Part shown: piece after piece, positions 1 to 8,218 of the stretch
How positions within the stretch are numbered: position 1 is the first letter of the stretch
How the letters are laid out: each line of letters begins with the position of its first letter
NCBI RefSeq assembly: GCF_005484985.1
Contig: NZ_CP027942.1
Coordinates: 186,001 to 250,000 of the forward strand
Direction: 5' to 3'
From: Agrococcus sp. SGAir0287
Lineage (GTDB): Bacteria > Actinomycetota > Actinomycetes > Actinomycetales > Microbacteriaceae
DNA length: 64,000 nt
The notes under the pieces: model-generated
What the model was told of the DNA's origin: nothing
Databases searched by the model: none
What the model saw: only the letters and a program-made list of their open reading frames with translations
Position numbers and translations under genes: made by a program

Positions 1-76
1 CCTCGCGCAGCTGGTCGGCGATGATGACCGCCGTGGGCTTGCTCGCGATCGCGGACAGCGCTTCGACTCCTCGCAC
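1..76 (-). CDS. N-terminus of a GntR-family regulator (cut by window edge)
   Basis: Only 25 codons are present, starting at a GTG at 76 preceded by a purine-rich GAGAGGGGG ribosome binding site. The visible residues include KPTAVIIADQLRE, which resembles the opening helix of the GntR winged-helix domain, where an ADQLREAI-like helix is usual. It is divergent from the cupin gene at 212, and the gap holds a palindrome of the FadR/FCD operator type (173-184). The family call rests on a short stretch plus the operator, so it is tentative; the effector domain lies outside the window. Confidence 0.5.
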   Translation of the reverse strand, partial: MRGVEALSAIASKPTAVIIADQLRE

Positions 77-172
77 GGCAACGTCCCCCTCTCGTGACGC
101 CGCTCGTGGCGGGTCCGCTCCCGATCGTAGACAGTTCTGCTGAGGATCGACAGGAGAAATGCCGAAATCCAG

Positions 173-184
173 ATTGTTGACAAT
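173..184. promoter_or_regulatory. GntR/FCD-type operator overlapping a -35 box
   Basis: ATTGTTGACAAT is an inverted repeat (ATTGT, 2 nt, ACAAT) that fits the t-GT-N(2-3)-AC-a pattern of FadR/FCD-subfamily operators. It contains a perfect -35 hexamer TTGACA (177-182). With a 17-nt spacer a weak -10 GACGAT falls at 200-205, 6 nt before the cupin ATG. Occupancy would block this promoter and probably also the divergent regulator promoter, implying repression and autoregulation (inference). Confidence 0.6.
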
Positions 185-211
185 CATTCTATCTGACGCG
201 ACGATCGATCT

Positions 212-619
212 ATGACCGACACGACCGTCTCGCCCCTCGCCATCGTCCTGCAGGACGCCGTCACCGCCGATCCCGGCGAGCACCGCCCGAAGGCGACCGC
301 CGAGCAGGACGGGCAGACCGAGGCGTCGACGACCGTGTGGGAGTCGGCCGAGGGCATCCGCGCCGGCGTCTGGGAGGTCACCCCCGGCTCGTTCCGCAGC
401 ACGCGGCCCGGCTACCACGAGATGTGCCAGATCGTGTCGGGTCGCGCGACGATCACCGAGGAGGACGGCTCGACGTTCGAGATCGGCCCCGGCTCGCTCT
501 TCGTCACGCCCGAGGGCTGGCGCGGGCACTGGACGGTCCACGAGACCCTCCGCAAGGTGTGGTGCATCGTGCCCTTCGCAGCCCTCGCCGCGCACCAGGC
601 GCCCACCGACGCGGCCTGA
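212..619 (+). CDS. cupin domain protein (Cupin_3/DUF861-like)
   Basis: 135 aa, soluble. Residues about 45-125 carry a single cupin barrel of the Cupin_3 type found in ureidoglycine aminohydrolase-like and EutQ-like proteins: GIRAGVWEVTPG, then GYHEMCQIVSGRATIT, then FEIGPGSLFVTPEGWRGHW. The small-barrel features (E in HEMCQIVSG, PEGW.GHW) are intact. Enzymatic role unknown; the family often has a minor role in nitrogen or sugar-acid metabolism. It is divergent from the putative GntR gene and seems to be its target. The ATG lies 6 nt after a -10-like hexamer, so the message may be leaderless. Confidence 0.75.
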   Translation: MTDTTVSPLAIVLQDAVTADPGEHRPKATAEQDGQTEASTTVWESAEGIRAGVWEVTPGSFRSTRPGYHEMCQIVSGRATITEEDGSTFEIGPGSLFVTPEGWRGHWTVHETLRKVWCIVPFAALAAHQAPTDAA

Positions 620-717
620 TCCCGCGACGCGCTCGGCCGGGCGCGAACGCCCGCTCGCCACCACGCGCATCCGAGGCAGACTGGATGCGCACGGCACGAG
701 TCGAGGGAGCGATGGCG

Positions 718-1662
718 ATGGCGCAGCAGATCCAGTACACCGAGTTCGGCGAGCCGGAGGTCATGCACCTCGTCGACGTGCCCGACCCCACCGCGGGTCC
801 CGGCGAGGTCGTCGTCGCGGTGCGCGCCGCGGGCGTGAACCCGCTCGACTCGAAGCTGCGCTCCGGCTCGCGCCCCTCCGGCGAGATCACGACGCCGCGC
901 GTGCCCGGCGGCGACGCCGCGGGCGAGATCGTCGAGGTCGGCGCGGGCGTCGAGGGCTGGCGCGTCGGCGACCGCGTCGTCGTGCAGAACGCGAAGGGCG
1001 CCTACGCGACCCACACGGTCGCCACGCCCGAGCAGCTGCACGCGCTGCCCGACGGCGTGACCTTCGAGCAGGGGGCCGCGATGGGCATCCCCGCCTCCAC
1101 GGCGTACCAGGGGCTCGTCGAGCTCGAGCTGCGCGCGGGCGAGACGCTGCTGATCCACGCCGGCTCCGGCGCCGTCGGGCAGGCCGCGATCCAGCTCGCG
1201 GTGCTGCAGGGCGCGACGGTCGTCGCGACGGGCAGCGAGGCCAACCACCCGCGCATGCGCGAGCTCGGCGCGACCCCGGTCACGTACGGTCCGGGCCTGC
1301 TCGAGCGCGTGCGCGAGGCGGCGCCCGACGGCGTGGACGTCGTCTACGACTGCGTCGGCACGGAGGAGTCGATGGCCGTCTCCGCGCAGCTCGTCGCCGA
1401 TCCGCACCGCATCGGCACGATCGTGTGGAGCGACGCCGCGGCGGCGCTCGGCGTGCAGGGGTGGATGGGCGGCAAGCCCGAGCCGCTCTCCGAGCGCAGC
1501 ATCGCGCTGCGGCACGAGGCGTACGACGTCGTCCTCGGCCGCATGGCCTCGGGCTCGTTCGACGTCGAGATCGCGCGCACGATGACGCTCGCCGACGCTG
1601 CGGAGGCGCAGCGCCTCAACGTCGCGAACGCCGTGCGCGGCAAGATCCTGCTCGTGCCGTAG
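718..1662 (+). CDS. zinc-free NADPH:quinone oxidoreductase (MDR family)
   Basis: 314 aa. It has the medium-chain dehydrogenase/reductase layout: N-terminal GroES-like domain (GEVVVAVRAAGVNPLDSKLR, PGGDAAGEIVEVG) and a Rossmann domain with the nucleotide motif AGSGAVGQAAIQLA near the middle. The structural zinc cysteines of alcohol dehydrogenases are absent, as in the QOR branch, so it likely reduces quinones or enones with NADPH. The ATG at 718 is chosen over 712 and 685 because GAGGGAG (703-709) is then 8 nt upstream. It stands alone, convergent with a small ORF on the other strand. Confidence 0.85.
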   Translation: MAQQIQYTEFGEPEVMHLVDVPDPTAGPGEVVVAVRAAGVNPLDSKLRSGSRPSGEITTPRVPGGDAAGEIVEVGAGVEGWRVGDRVVVQNAKGAYATHTVATPEQLHALPDGVTFEQGAAMGIPASTAYQGLVELELRAGETLLIHAGSGAVGQAAIQLAVLQGATVVATGSEANHPRMRELGATPVTYGPGLLERVREAAPDGVDVVYDCVGTEESMAVSAQLVADPHRIGTIVWSDAAAALGVQGWMGGKPEPLSERSIALRHEAYDVVLGRMASGSFDVEIARTMTLADAAEAQRLNVANAVRGKILLVP

Positions 1663-1692
1663 CGCGCGCGGGTCGCGGGAGCGCGAGCCGCC

Positions 1693-1893
1693 TCAGTCGC
1701 CGTCGGCCGCGCCCGCCGACGCGTCGCCCGCCTCTGCGGCCGTGGGGTCGGGCGCCTGCCCGAGCTCGTCCTGCGTCTCGAGCGCGCCGCCCGCGCCGAG
1801 GCCCGCGCTCATGAGCGCGCGCTCGATCGCATCCTCGAGGGGATCCGCCCCGGGCTCCGAAGGGGTTCCGAACGGCAGCGCTTCCTGACCCAT
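1693..1893 (-). CDS. small acidic hypothetical protein
   Basis: A 66-aa frame from ATG 1893 to 1693, rich in Ala, Glu, Asp and Gly (opening MGQEALPFGTPSEPGADPLEDAIERAL, then low-complexity acidic sequence). It fills the gap between the convergent quinone oxidoreductase and the AEC permease promoter. No domain is recognised, there is no clear Shine-Dalgarno sequence, and in such GC-rich DNA chance frames are common. The sensible amphipathic start and acidic tail make it plausible but unproven. Confidence 0.3.
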   Translation of the reverse strand: MGQEALPFGTPSEPGADPLEDAIERALMSAGLGAGGALETQDELGQAPDPTAAEAGDASAGAADGD

Positions 1894-1988
1894 GCCCCGC
1901 ACGGTAGTCGCGCGACCGCTGTGGCGCCAGCGGAGGTGGCAGGATCGAGGGGCACCGGATCCACGACACGGATGGGAGGCATCCGCTC

Positions 1989-2936
1989 GTGGACGTCGAG
2001 AACATGGCGGACGCCGCCCTCGCGTTCGGCGGCGTCGCGCTCGTCATCGCGATCGGCTACCTCGTGCGCAGGATCGGAGTCGTCGGCCCCGAGGCCGAGC
2101 GCATCCTCAACCGGCTCACGCTGCTCGTGGGCATGCCGGGCCTCACGTTCGTCGTGCTCGCCCGGGCCGACCCGAGCGTCTTCCTGTCGACGTTCTCGCT
2201 CGCGACGGTCGCGCCGATCGTGCTCACGATGCTCGTGACGGCGGGAGCGCTGCTCACCCGTGCGCGCATGCGCCGCTCGACGACGGCCGTGGCAGTGCTC
2301 GCGACGACGACGGGCTTCACGAACTCGGGCAACATCGGCATCCCGCTCGCGACGTCGATCCTCGGCACGACGTCCTTCCTCGCGCCCAGCATCCTGCTGC
2401 AGGTGCTCGTGCTCGCGCCCGTCCTGATGGGCATCGCCACCGCCTCCGCGCACGAGGGGGCAGCGCAGCCCGCGTGGCGTCGGGCGCTGCGCCCGTTCGC
2501 GACGCCCGTCGTGCCCGCCGCGATCCTCGGAGCCGTCGTCATGCTGACGGGCGTCGAGATCCCGGATGCCGTGCTCATGCCGGCGGATCTGCTCGCGGAC
2601 GCATCGATTCCCATGCTGCTGCTGGCGTTCGGCATGTCGCTGCGGGGCGCCCGTCCCCTCGAGCCGCTGCGCCGCGAGACGACGGTCGTGCTCATCCCGC
2701 TGCTCGGCAAGCTCGTGCTGCTGCCGCTGGCGACGCTCGGGTTCGGGCTGCTGCTCGGCTTCGGCGGCCTCGAGCTGCTGGCGCTCGTCGTCATCGCGTG
2801 CCTGCCGTCGGCGCAGAACATGTACGCCATCGCGTCGTCCTACACGTCGGTGGGCGCCGTGACGCGCACGATCGTGCTCACGACGACGGTGCTGGCGTGC
2901 CCGCTCGCGGTGCTCGCGGCCGGCCTGCTGGGCTGA
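1989..2936 (+). CDS. AEC (auxin efflux carrier) family permease
   Basis: 315 aa with about ten membrane segments in two five-helix halves separated by a hydrophilic loop near residue 155 (AHEGAAQPAWRRALRPFATP). The motifs GLTFVVLARAD, NSGNIGIPLA and CLPSAQNMYAIAS are typical of bacterial AEC transporters, which move carboxylates or amino acids such as malate. GTG 1989 is taken as start because GGGAGG (1975-1980) sits 8 nt upstream. Substrate not predictable; the gene is probably monocistronic. Confidence 0.85.
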   Translation: MDVENMADAALAFGGVALVIAIGYLVRRIGVVGPEAERILNRLTLLVGMPGLTFVVLARADPSVFLSTFSLATVAPIVLTMLVTAGALLTRARMRRSTTAVAVLATTTGFTNSGNIGIPLATSILGTTSFLAPSILLQVLVLAPVLMGIATASAHEGAAQPAWRRALRPFATPVVPAAILGAVVMLTGVEIPDAVLMPADLLADASIPMLLLAFGMSLRGARPLEPLRRETTVVLIPLLGKLVLLPLATLGFGLLLGFGGLELLALVVIACLPSAQNMYAIASSYTSVGAVTRTIVLTTTVLACPLAVLAAGLLG

Positions 2937-3019
2937 CGGACCGCGCCCGCGAGCGCTCCTAGGCTGGATGCGCGTCGGCGACCGCGCGACGCCCCCACCC
3001 ACCGCCGCATGGAGGCCGC

Positions 3020-3961
3020 ATGCTCGCGCCCGCCCGCCTCCGCGCCGCATCCGGCGTCGGCATGGGCGTGGTCGCCTCGATCGGCGCGTCGGTGCTCTTC
3101 GGTGCGCTCTTCCTCCTGCCGCCGCTGCTCGCACCGCTCACGGGACTCGAGATCGTCGCGTGGCGGGTCGTCGTCATGCTTCCGGTGCTCGTCGCGCTCT
3201 TCGCCGCGACCGTCGGCCTGCGCGACGTCGGCCGCGTGCTCGCCCGCATCCGCCGTCGACCCGTGCTCGCGCTCGTCCTGGTGGCCGACGCGGCGCTGCT
3301 GTCCGTGCAGCTGTGGCTCTTCGGATGGGCGCCGATCGCCGGCCACGGCCTCGACACCGCGACCGGCTACCTGCTGCTGCCGCTGGCCATGGTGCTCGTC
3401 GGCGTCGTGCTGCACGGCGAGCGGATGTCGCGCCTGCGCGTGGTGGCCGTGGTGGCTGCGCTGGTCGGCGTGGGCGCCGCGCTCGCGATCGGGGGCTCGG
3501 TGGGGTTCGCGACCGCCCTCGTGGCGTTCGGCTACCCGGTCTACTTCGACCTGCGGCGTCGGTTCGGCCTCGACGGGCCGGGGGCGACGGTGCTGGAGCA
3601 GCTGGTGCTGCTGCCCGTCGCCGTGGTGGTGCTCGTCGTCCACGCCGCGACCGGCGCGGGCGCGGCGTCCTGGGGCCATGCGCCGATGCTCGCGCTGCTC
3701 GGCGTCGTGAGCGGGGCTGCGCTCTGGATGTACCTGTCGGCGAGCCGCCTGCTGCCGTTCGGGCTCTTCGGGCTGCTCACGTACGTCGAGCCCGTGCTGC
3801 TCGTCGTCGTCTCGACCGTGCTGCTGGGGGAGGCCGTCGGCGTCGTCGACGCGCTCGTCTACGGCCCGATCGCCGTCGCGCTGGTCGTGCTGGCGCTGGA
3901 GCCGTGGGCTGCGCGACGCCGCGGCGAGCCGACGACGACGACGCAGCCCATCCCGCACTGA
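3020..3961 (+). CDS. rarD: EamA/RarD-type drug/metabolite permease
   Basis: 313 aa, ten hydrophobic segments forming two EamA repeats. Features typical of RarD are VASIGASVLFGALFLLPPLL near the start, RVVVMLPVLVALF, WLFGWAPIAGHGLDTATGYLLLPLAMVLVG in the middle and GLLTYVEPVLLVVVST near the end. Family members export or import small metabolites; the RarD substrate is unknown. The ATG at 3020 follows a GGAGGC ribosome binding site. The gene ends just before a strong hairpin (4011-4032). The symbol refers to the family, not a proven role. Confidence 0.8.
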   Translation: MLAPARLRAASGVGMGVVASIGASVLFGALFLLPPLLAPLTGLEIVAWRVVVMLPVLVALFAATVGLRDVGRVLARIRRRPVLALVLVADAALLSVQLWLFGWAPIAGHGLDTATGYLLLPLAMVLVGVVLHGERMSRLRVVAVVAALVGVGAALAIGGSVGFATALVAFGYPVYFDLRRRFGLDGPGATVLEQLVLLPVAVVVLVVHAATGAGAASWGHAPMLALLGVVSGAALWMYLSASRLLPFGLFGLLTYVEPVLLVVVSTVLLGEAVGVVDALVYGPIAVALVVLALEPWAARRRGEPTTTTQPIPH

Positions 3962-4010
3962 GGGCGCGCCGCATCGCCTCGCCTGCGGCGCGAGGGCACG
4001 CGCGAGCGCA

Positions 4011-4032
4011 GCCGGGCGGTCCTCCGCCCGGC
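4011..4032. terminator. bidirectional hairpin terminator
   Basis: A perfect 9-bp stem (GCCGGGCGG, loop TCCT, CCGCCCGGC) lies between the convergent rarD and Hsp20/small-ORF genes. No long U tract follows on either strand, as is usual for this kind of genome. Confidence 0.6.
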
Positions 4033-4046
4033 CGCGCCGACCTGCG

Positions 4047-4136
4047 CTAGCGCCCGTCGATCAGGGCGAGCCATCGACCGAACGTCGGCTCGAGCTCCTC
4101 GTCCTCCGGCGAGCGCGGCGCCTCCGCGTCACGCAT
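4047..4136 (-). CDS. 29-aa ORF translationally coupled to Hsp20
   Basis: ATG at 4136 overlaps the last codons of the Hsp20 gene (ATGCGTGA), the classic arrangement for termination-reinitiation. The 29-residue product opens MRDAEAPRSPEDEELEPTF and closes GRWLALIDGR: acidic at first, then a short amphipathic helix. It stops just before the 4011-4032 hairpin, so it would be the last gene of the heat-shock transcript. No family recognised. It could be a small chaperone partner or merely a chance frame. Confidence 0.4.
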   Translation of the reverse strand: MRDAEAPRSPEDEELEPTFGRWLALIDGR

Positions 4137-4593
4137 CCGCGCCGACCTCCTGCGTCGACGGCGCCTGGCTGATCGCACGGTCGCCGCCGGCGTGCTCGAC
4201 CGCGATCTTGCGCGGCTTGGAGCGCTCGGCCACCGGGATCGTGAGCGTCAGGACGCCGTGCTCGTACGACGCGTGGATGGCGTCGAGGTCGATGTCGGCG
4301 CCGAGGCTCAGCTGTCGCGTGAAGCGGCCGGCCGCGCGCTCCTGCGCGAGCCAGTGCGCGCCCTCGGCGGCGCCGAGCGTGCGCTCGGCCTGGATCGTGA
4401 GCGTCTGCGCGTCGACGTCGAGGTCGATCGAGCCCGGGTCGACGCCCGGCAGGTCGACGTGCACGACGTAGTGGTCGTCGGCGCGGTAGAGGTCCATGGG
4501 CATCCACGGGCCGCCGCGCCGCGTGCCTCCGTTGGTCAGCAGAGCCGCCGCCATGCGATCCATCTCGCGGAACGGGTCGAAGGTCAGAGCCAT
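4129..4593 (-). CDS. Hsp20/alpha-crystallin small heat-shock protein
   Basis: 154 aa, the usual length. After an N-terminal arm (MALTFDPFREMDRMAAALL) comes the alpha-crystallin domain: MPMDLYRADDHYVVHVDLPG, DLDVDAQTLTIQAER and the signature GVLTLTIPVAE, followed by a short C-terminal tail. It forms oligomers that hold unfolding proteins for refolding by DnaK. ATG 4593 is preceded by a near-perfect AAGGAGGT ribosome binding site. Transcription is from a promoter embedded in a CIRCE element (4688-4717), so HrcA should repress it until heat shock. Confidence 0.93.
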   Translation of the reverse strand: MALTFDPFREMDRMAAALLTNGGTRRGGPWMPMDLYRADDHYVVHVDLPGVDPGSIDLDVDAQTLTIQAERTLGAAEGAHWLAQERAAGRFTRQLSLGADIDLDAIHASYEHGVLTLTIPVAERSKPRKIAVEHAGGDRAISQAPSTQEVGADA

Positions 4594-4687
4594 GACAACC
4601 ACCTCCTTGCAACGCGGTCCGCGCCCTGCGCGCGAGACCGGGTGTCGTGGCGATCGCCCTCGGGGACCACCCCGAGAGGCTGCGCCC

Positions 4688-4717
4688 AGATTAGCACTCT
4701 GCCCGTGAGAGTGCCAA
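4688..4717 (-). promoter_or_regulatory. CIRCE operator with embedded sigma-A promoter
   Basis: TTAGCACTC, 9 nt, GAGTGCCAA (4691-4717) differs from the CIRCE consensus TTAGCACTC-N9-GAGTGCTAA at one base. Read on the minus strand, the element holds a -35 TTGGCA (4717-4712), an 18-nt spacer and a -10 TAATCT (4693-4688), so HrcA binding would cover the whole core promoter of the Hsp20 gene. Confidence 0.9.
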
Positions 4718-4792
4718 TGGTGCGACCTTGGAATCCGCTGGGATGCGGGCACTCGCGACGGTGCGGCTCGCCCAGCCCGGCGCGCCCTCCGG

Positions 4793-4905
4793 TATGCTGG
4801 TCGCAGCAAGGGGAGTACTCCCGACCGCGACGAGCCCGTCAGTTCGAGCATCCGCTCCGGGTCGTCGGTCTCACGGCATCGCCGTGAGATGGAGGAGACC
4901 TTGGT
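4793..4905 (+). ncRNA. yybP-ykoY family manganese riboswitch with promoter
   Basis: The leader of the terC gene holds the hallmark AAGGGGAGTA (4808-4817) and, about 80 nt later, GGAGGAGACC (4891-4900), the two conserved internal-loop strands of the yybP-ykoY motif. Between them are GC-rich pairing segments including the perfect stem CTCACGGC/GCCGTGAG (4870-4887). A -10-like TATGCT lies at 4793-4798. This class binds Mn2+ and commonly controls TerC and MntP exporters. Expression should rise when Mn2+ is high; the exact switching helix was not resolved by eye. Confidence 0.8.
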
Positions 4906-4937
4906 GTCCGATTCGCACACCGAGCCCTGGAGCTGCC

Positions 4938-5930
4938 ATGCAGGTGACACCCCTGGTCTGGATCGTCACGATCCTCGTCACGATCGCGTTCTTCGTCTAC
5001 GAGTTCTTCGCGCATGTGCGCAAGCCGCACGAGCCCTCCCTCGGGGAGGCGGCGCGCTGGTCGGCGTTCTACATCGGCCTCGCGCTGCTCTTCGGCGTCG
5101 GCATCGGCGTCACGAACGGCTGGACCTTCGGCGGCGAGTACTTCGCCGGCTACCTCACCGAGAAGGCGCTGTCGCTCGACAACCTGTTCCTCTTCATCGT
5201 CATCATGACCGGCTTCGCGGTGCCGAGGATCTACCAGCAGAAGGTGCTGATGATCGGCATCGTCATCGCCCTCATCATGCGCGGCGCGTTCATCGCGGTC
5301 GGCGCGGCCCTCATCGAGAACTTCTCGTGGGTGTTCTACCTCTTCGGCGCGTTGCTGCTCGTCCTCGCCATCCAGCAGCTGAAGGGCGACCACGGCGACC
5401 CCTCGGACGGCCGCTTCATGCGGCTCGTCCGCCGCATCCTGCCCGTGACGGACGAGTACCACGAGGACCGACTCGTCGTGCGGAAGGACGGACGGCGCTT
5501 CGTGACGCCGATGCTGCTCACGATCGTCGCGATCGGGTTCATCGACCTCCTCTTCGCCCTCGACTCAATCCCGGCCATCTACGGCCTCACCGAGGAGGCG
5601 TACATCGTGTTCACCGCGAACGCGTTCGCGCTCATGGGCCTGCGCCAGCTCTACTTCCTCATCGGCGGGCTCCTCGAGCGCCTCGTCTACCTCGGGCAGG
5701 GCCTCGCGGCCATCCTCGGCTTCATCGCCGTGAAGCTCGTGCTCCACGCCCTCCACGTCAACGAGGTGCCGTTCATCAACGGCGGCGAGCCCGTGCCGTG
5801 GGCGTTCGACATCCCCATCTGGTTCTCCCTGACCTTCATCGCGGGCACGATCGCGATCGCGACGGTCGCGAGCCTCGTGAAGACGCGCGCGGACCGCTCG
5901 CGCGCCGTCGAGGAGGCCGCGCAGCGCTGA
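4938..5930 (+). CDS. TerC family membrane protein, probable manganese exporter
   Basis: 330 aa with about eight to nine membrane helices. It carries the family motifs EKALSLDNLFLFIVIMTGF (helix with conserved Asp-Asn), GIVIALIMRGAFIAVGAALI, and FIDLLFALDSIPAIYGLTEE with the second conserved Asp, the predicted metal path. Family members such as Alx and YkoY export Mn2+ or help metallate secreted proteins. ATG 4938 is chosen because the hydrophobic protein proper starts there, just after the riboswitch. The riboswitch strongly supports a Mn2+ role over tellurite resistance. Confidence 0.9.
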   Translation: MQVTPLVWIVTILVTIAFFVYEFFAHVRKPHEPSLGEAARWSAFYIGLALLFGVGIGVTNGWTFGGEYFAGYLTEKALSLDNLFLFIVIMTGFAVPRIYQQKVLMIGIVIALIMRGAFIAVGAALIENFSWVFYLFGALLLVLAIQQLKGDHGDPSDGRFMRLVRRILPVTDEYHEDRLVVRKDGRRFVTPMLLTIVAIGFIDLLFALDSIPAIYGLTEEAYIVFTANAFALMGLRQLYFLIGGLLERLVYLGQGLAAILGFIAVKLVLHALHVNEVPFINGGEPVPWAFDIPIWFSLTFIAGTIAIATVASLVKTRADRSRAVEEAAQR

Positions 5931-6077
5931 GTCCGTGGCGTCGCTGCGCCCGCCTCGCGTGCATGCGGGGTGGGCGCGGCGACGCGCTGCGGCGTCCGGC
6001 GCGCGGTGCGACCGTCCGCCCGTCGGTCGCCGACTCGACACGCCGCAGATTTGAGTCGTTCACGATAGGGCGGCAGG

Positions 6078-6560
6078 ATGGGGGACATGCACCTCGTCGA
6101 GACGCCGCCGGACGACGGCATCGACGCCGCCCTCGAGCGTCGTGTCGCGCACGAGGGCATGCTGCGCACGCGGGGCCTGCGCGTGACGCGCGGACGCCTC
6201 GCCGTGCTCGCGGTGCTCGCCGACCATCCGCACGCCGACGCGGACGCCATCCATCGGCGCGTGGGCGACCTCGAGCCCGGCATCTCGCTGCAGTCGGTGC
6301 ACAACGTGCTCGGCGCCCTGCACGAGGCCGGCGTGCTGCGCCGCTTCGAGCCCGCGCGCTCCGCCGCGCGCTTCGAGCTGCGCGTCGACGACAACCACCA
6401 CCACGCCGTGTGCTCGCGGTGCGGACGCGTCGAGGACGTCGACTGCGTGACGGGCGAGGCCCCATGCCTGCACGCGCCCGCGCCCGCCGGCTTCGCCGTC
6501 GTGCAGGCCGAGGTGACCTTCTGGGGGCTCTGCGCCGACTGCGCGCGCTCCGAGCGCTGA
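6078..6560 (+). CDS. Fur-family peroxide/metal regulator next to catalase
   Basis: 160 aa. N-terminal winged helix ([34 protein letters not shown]) with recognition helix [20 protein letters not shown], then the regulatory site [21 protein letters not shown] and a second Cys pair [11 protein letters not shown], giving the structural zinc CxxC/CxxC set. The His-rich H-H-H segment matches the metal-sensing site. Position 95 bp upstream of catalase indicates a CatR/FurA-type peroxide sensor that represses itself and catalase (inference from context). A weak -10-like TAGGGC at 6066-6071 lies 6 nt before the ATG, so leaderless translation is possible. Confidence 0.88.
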   Translation: MGDMHLVETPPDDGIDAALERRVAHEGMLRTRGLRVTRGRLAVLAVLADHPHADADAIHRRVGDLEPGISLQSVHNVLGALHEAGVLRRFEPARSAARFELRVDDNHHHAVCSRCGRVEDVDCVTGEAPCLHAPAPAGFAVVQAEVTFWGLCADCARSER

Positions 6561-6654
6561 CCGCGGCGCACGTCCCGACGACCGTCGGGCGCTGCACCGA
6601 CCCTCCGACCGAACCGACCCGCCCCATGACCCGACCGAGGAAGCAGAGGACACC

Positions 6655-8157
6655 ATGACCCAGCGGACCACCACCAACTCCGGAGCGCCGGTCGCGAGCG
6701 ACCAGCACTCGCAGTCGGTCGGCGCCGACGGCGCCATCGCGCTCACCGACCACTACCTCGTCGAGAAGCTCGCGCAGTTCAACCGGGAGCGCGTCCCCGA
6801 GCGCGTCGTGCACGCCAAGGGTGGCGGCGCGTTCGGCACCTTCACGGTGACGAGCGACGTCTCGCAGTACACGCGCGCCGCCGTCTTCCAGCCCGGCGTC
6901 GAGACCGAGATGCTCGCGCGCTTCTCGTCGGTCGCCGGCGAGCAGGGCAGCCCCGACACATGGCGCGACCCGCGCGGCTTCGCGCTGAAGTTCTACACGA
7001 CCGAGGGCAACTACGACCTCGTCGGCAACAACACCCCCGTCTTCTTCATCAAGGACGGCATCAAGTTCCCCGACTTCATCCGCTCGCAGAAGCGCCTGCC
7101 GGGCTCGAACCTGCGCGACCACGACATGCAGTGGGACTTCTGGACGCTGCAGCCCGAGTCGGCGCACCAGGTCACGTGGCTCATGGGCGACCGCGGGCTG
7201 CCCGCGACGTGGCGGCACATGGACGGCTTCGGCTCGCACACCTACCAGTGGATCAACGCCGCAGGCGAGCGCTTCTGGGTGAAGTACCACTTCGAGACCG
7301 ACCAGGGCAACGAGTTCATGCCGCAGGACGTCGCCGACCAGCTCGCAGGCTCGGACGCCGACTACTACATCCGCGACCTCTACGAGGCGATCGACCGCCG
7401 CGACTTCCCGTCCTGGACGCTGTACGTGCAGATCATGCCGTACGCGGATGCCGCGTCGTACCGCTTCAACCCGTTCGACCTGACGAAGGTGTGGCCCAAG
7501 GGCGACTACCCGCTCGTCGAGGTCGGCCGCATGGAGCTGAACCGGAACCCCGAGAACTACTTCGCCGAGATCGAGCAGGCGACGTTCGCGCCGTCGAACT
7601 TCGTGCCCGGCATCGCCGCGAGCCCCGACAAGATGCTGCAGGCGCGCATCTTCAGCTACGCGGACGCGCACCGCTACCGCGTGGGCACGAACCACGCCGA
7701 GCTGCCCGTCAACCGCCCCCACGCGGCGGAGGTGCACTCGTACTCGAAGGACGGCGCGATGCGGCACGGCTACCGGCCGGCGTCGACGCCCGTCTACGCG
7801 CCGAACTCGTTCGGCGGCCCGCACGCGGACCCCGCGGCGCACGGCGACGACCGCGGCTGGGAGTCCGACGGCGAGCTCATCCGCTCGGCCGCCACCCTGC
7901 ACCCCGAGGACGACGACTTCGGCCAGGCGCGCACGCTCGTGCGCGACGTGCTCGACGACGCTGCGCGCGAGCGGCTCGTCGGCAACATCGTCGGCCACGT
8001 CTCGAAGACGCGCGTCCCCGAGATCCGCGAGCGCGCGATCGCGTACTGGAGGAACGTCGACGCGTGGCTCGGCGACCAGGTCGCGGCGCGCCTGCCCGAG
8101 ATCGACGACCCGAAGTCGACGCTCGTCGAGCCGCCGGCCACGGCGCCCGTCGGCTGA
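6655..8157 (+). CDS. katA: heme catalase (clade 3, small subunit)
   Basis: 500 aa, typical of small-subunit monofunctional catalases. The distal heme pocket is intact: the active-site His in [12 protein letters not shown], Asn in [14 protein letters not shown], and the proximal Tyr ligand in [14 protein letters not shown]. The NADPH-binding and wrapping segments ([25 protein letters not shown]) are present. It dismutates hydrogen peroxide in the cytoplasm. It follows the Fur-family gene and ends before a 16-bp-stem terminator. Confidence 0.95.
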   Translation: MTQRTTTNSGAPVASDQHSQSVGADGAIALTDHYLVEKLAQFNRERVPERVVHAKGGGAFGTFTVTSDVSQYTRAAVFQPGVETEMLARFSSVAGEQGSPDTWRDPRGFALKFYTTEGNYDLVGNNTPVFFIKDGIKFPDFIRSQKRLPGSNLRDHDMQWDFWTLQPESAHQVTWLMGDRGLPATWRHMDGFGSHTYQWINAAGERFWVKYHFETDQGNEFMPQDVADQLAGSDADYYIRDLYEAIDRRDFPSWTLYVQIMPYADAASYRFNPFDLTKVWPKGDYPLVEVGRMELNRNPENYFAEIEQATFAPSNFVPGIAASPDKMLQARIFSYADAHRYRVGTNHAELPVNRPHAAEVHSYSKDGAMRHGYRPASTPVYAPNSFGGPHADPAAHGDDRGWESDGELIRSAATLHPEDDDFGQARTLVRDVLDDAARERLVGNIVGHVSKTRVPEIRERAIAYWRNVDAWLGDQVAARLPEIDDPKSTLVEPPATAPVG

Positions 8158-8173
8158 CCGACCGCCCCACGCA

Positions 8174-8210
8174 CGACGGCCCCGCATCCCACGTGGATGC
8201 GGGGCCGTCG
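8174..8210. terminator. bidirectional terminator between catalase and LtrA genes
   Basis: A perfect 16-bp inverted repeat (CGACGGCCCCGCATCC / GGATGCGGGGCCGTCG) with a 5-nt loop CACGT sits between the two convergent stop codons. Confidence 0.8.
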
Positions 8211-8218
8211 GCGTGCGG

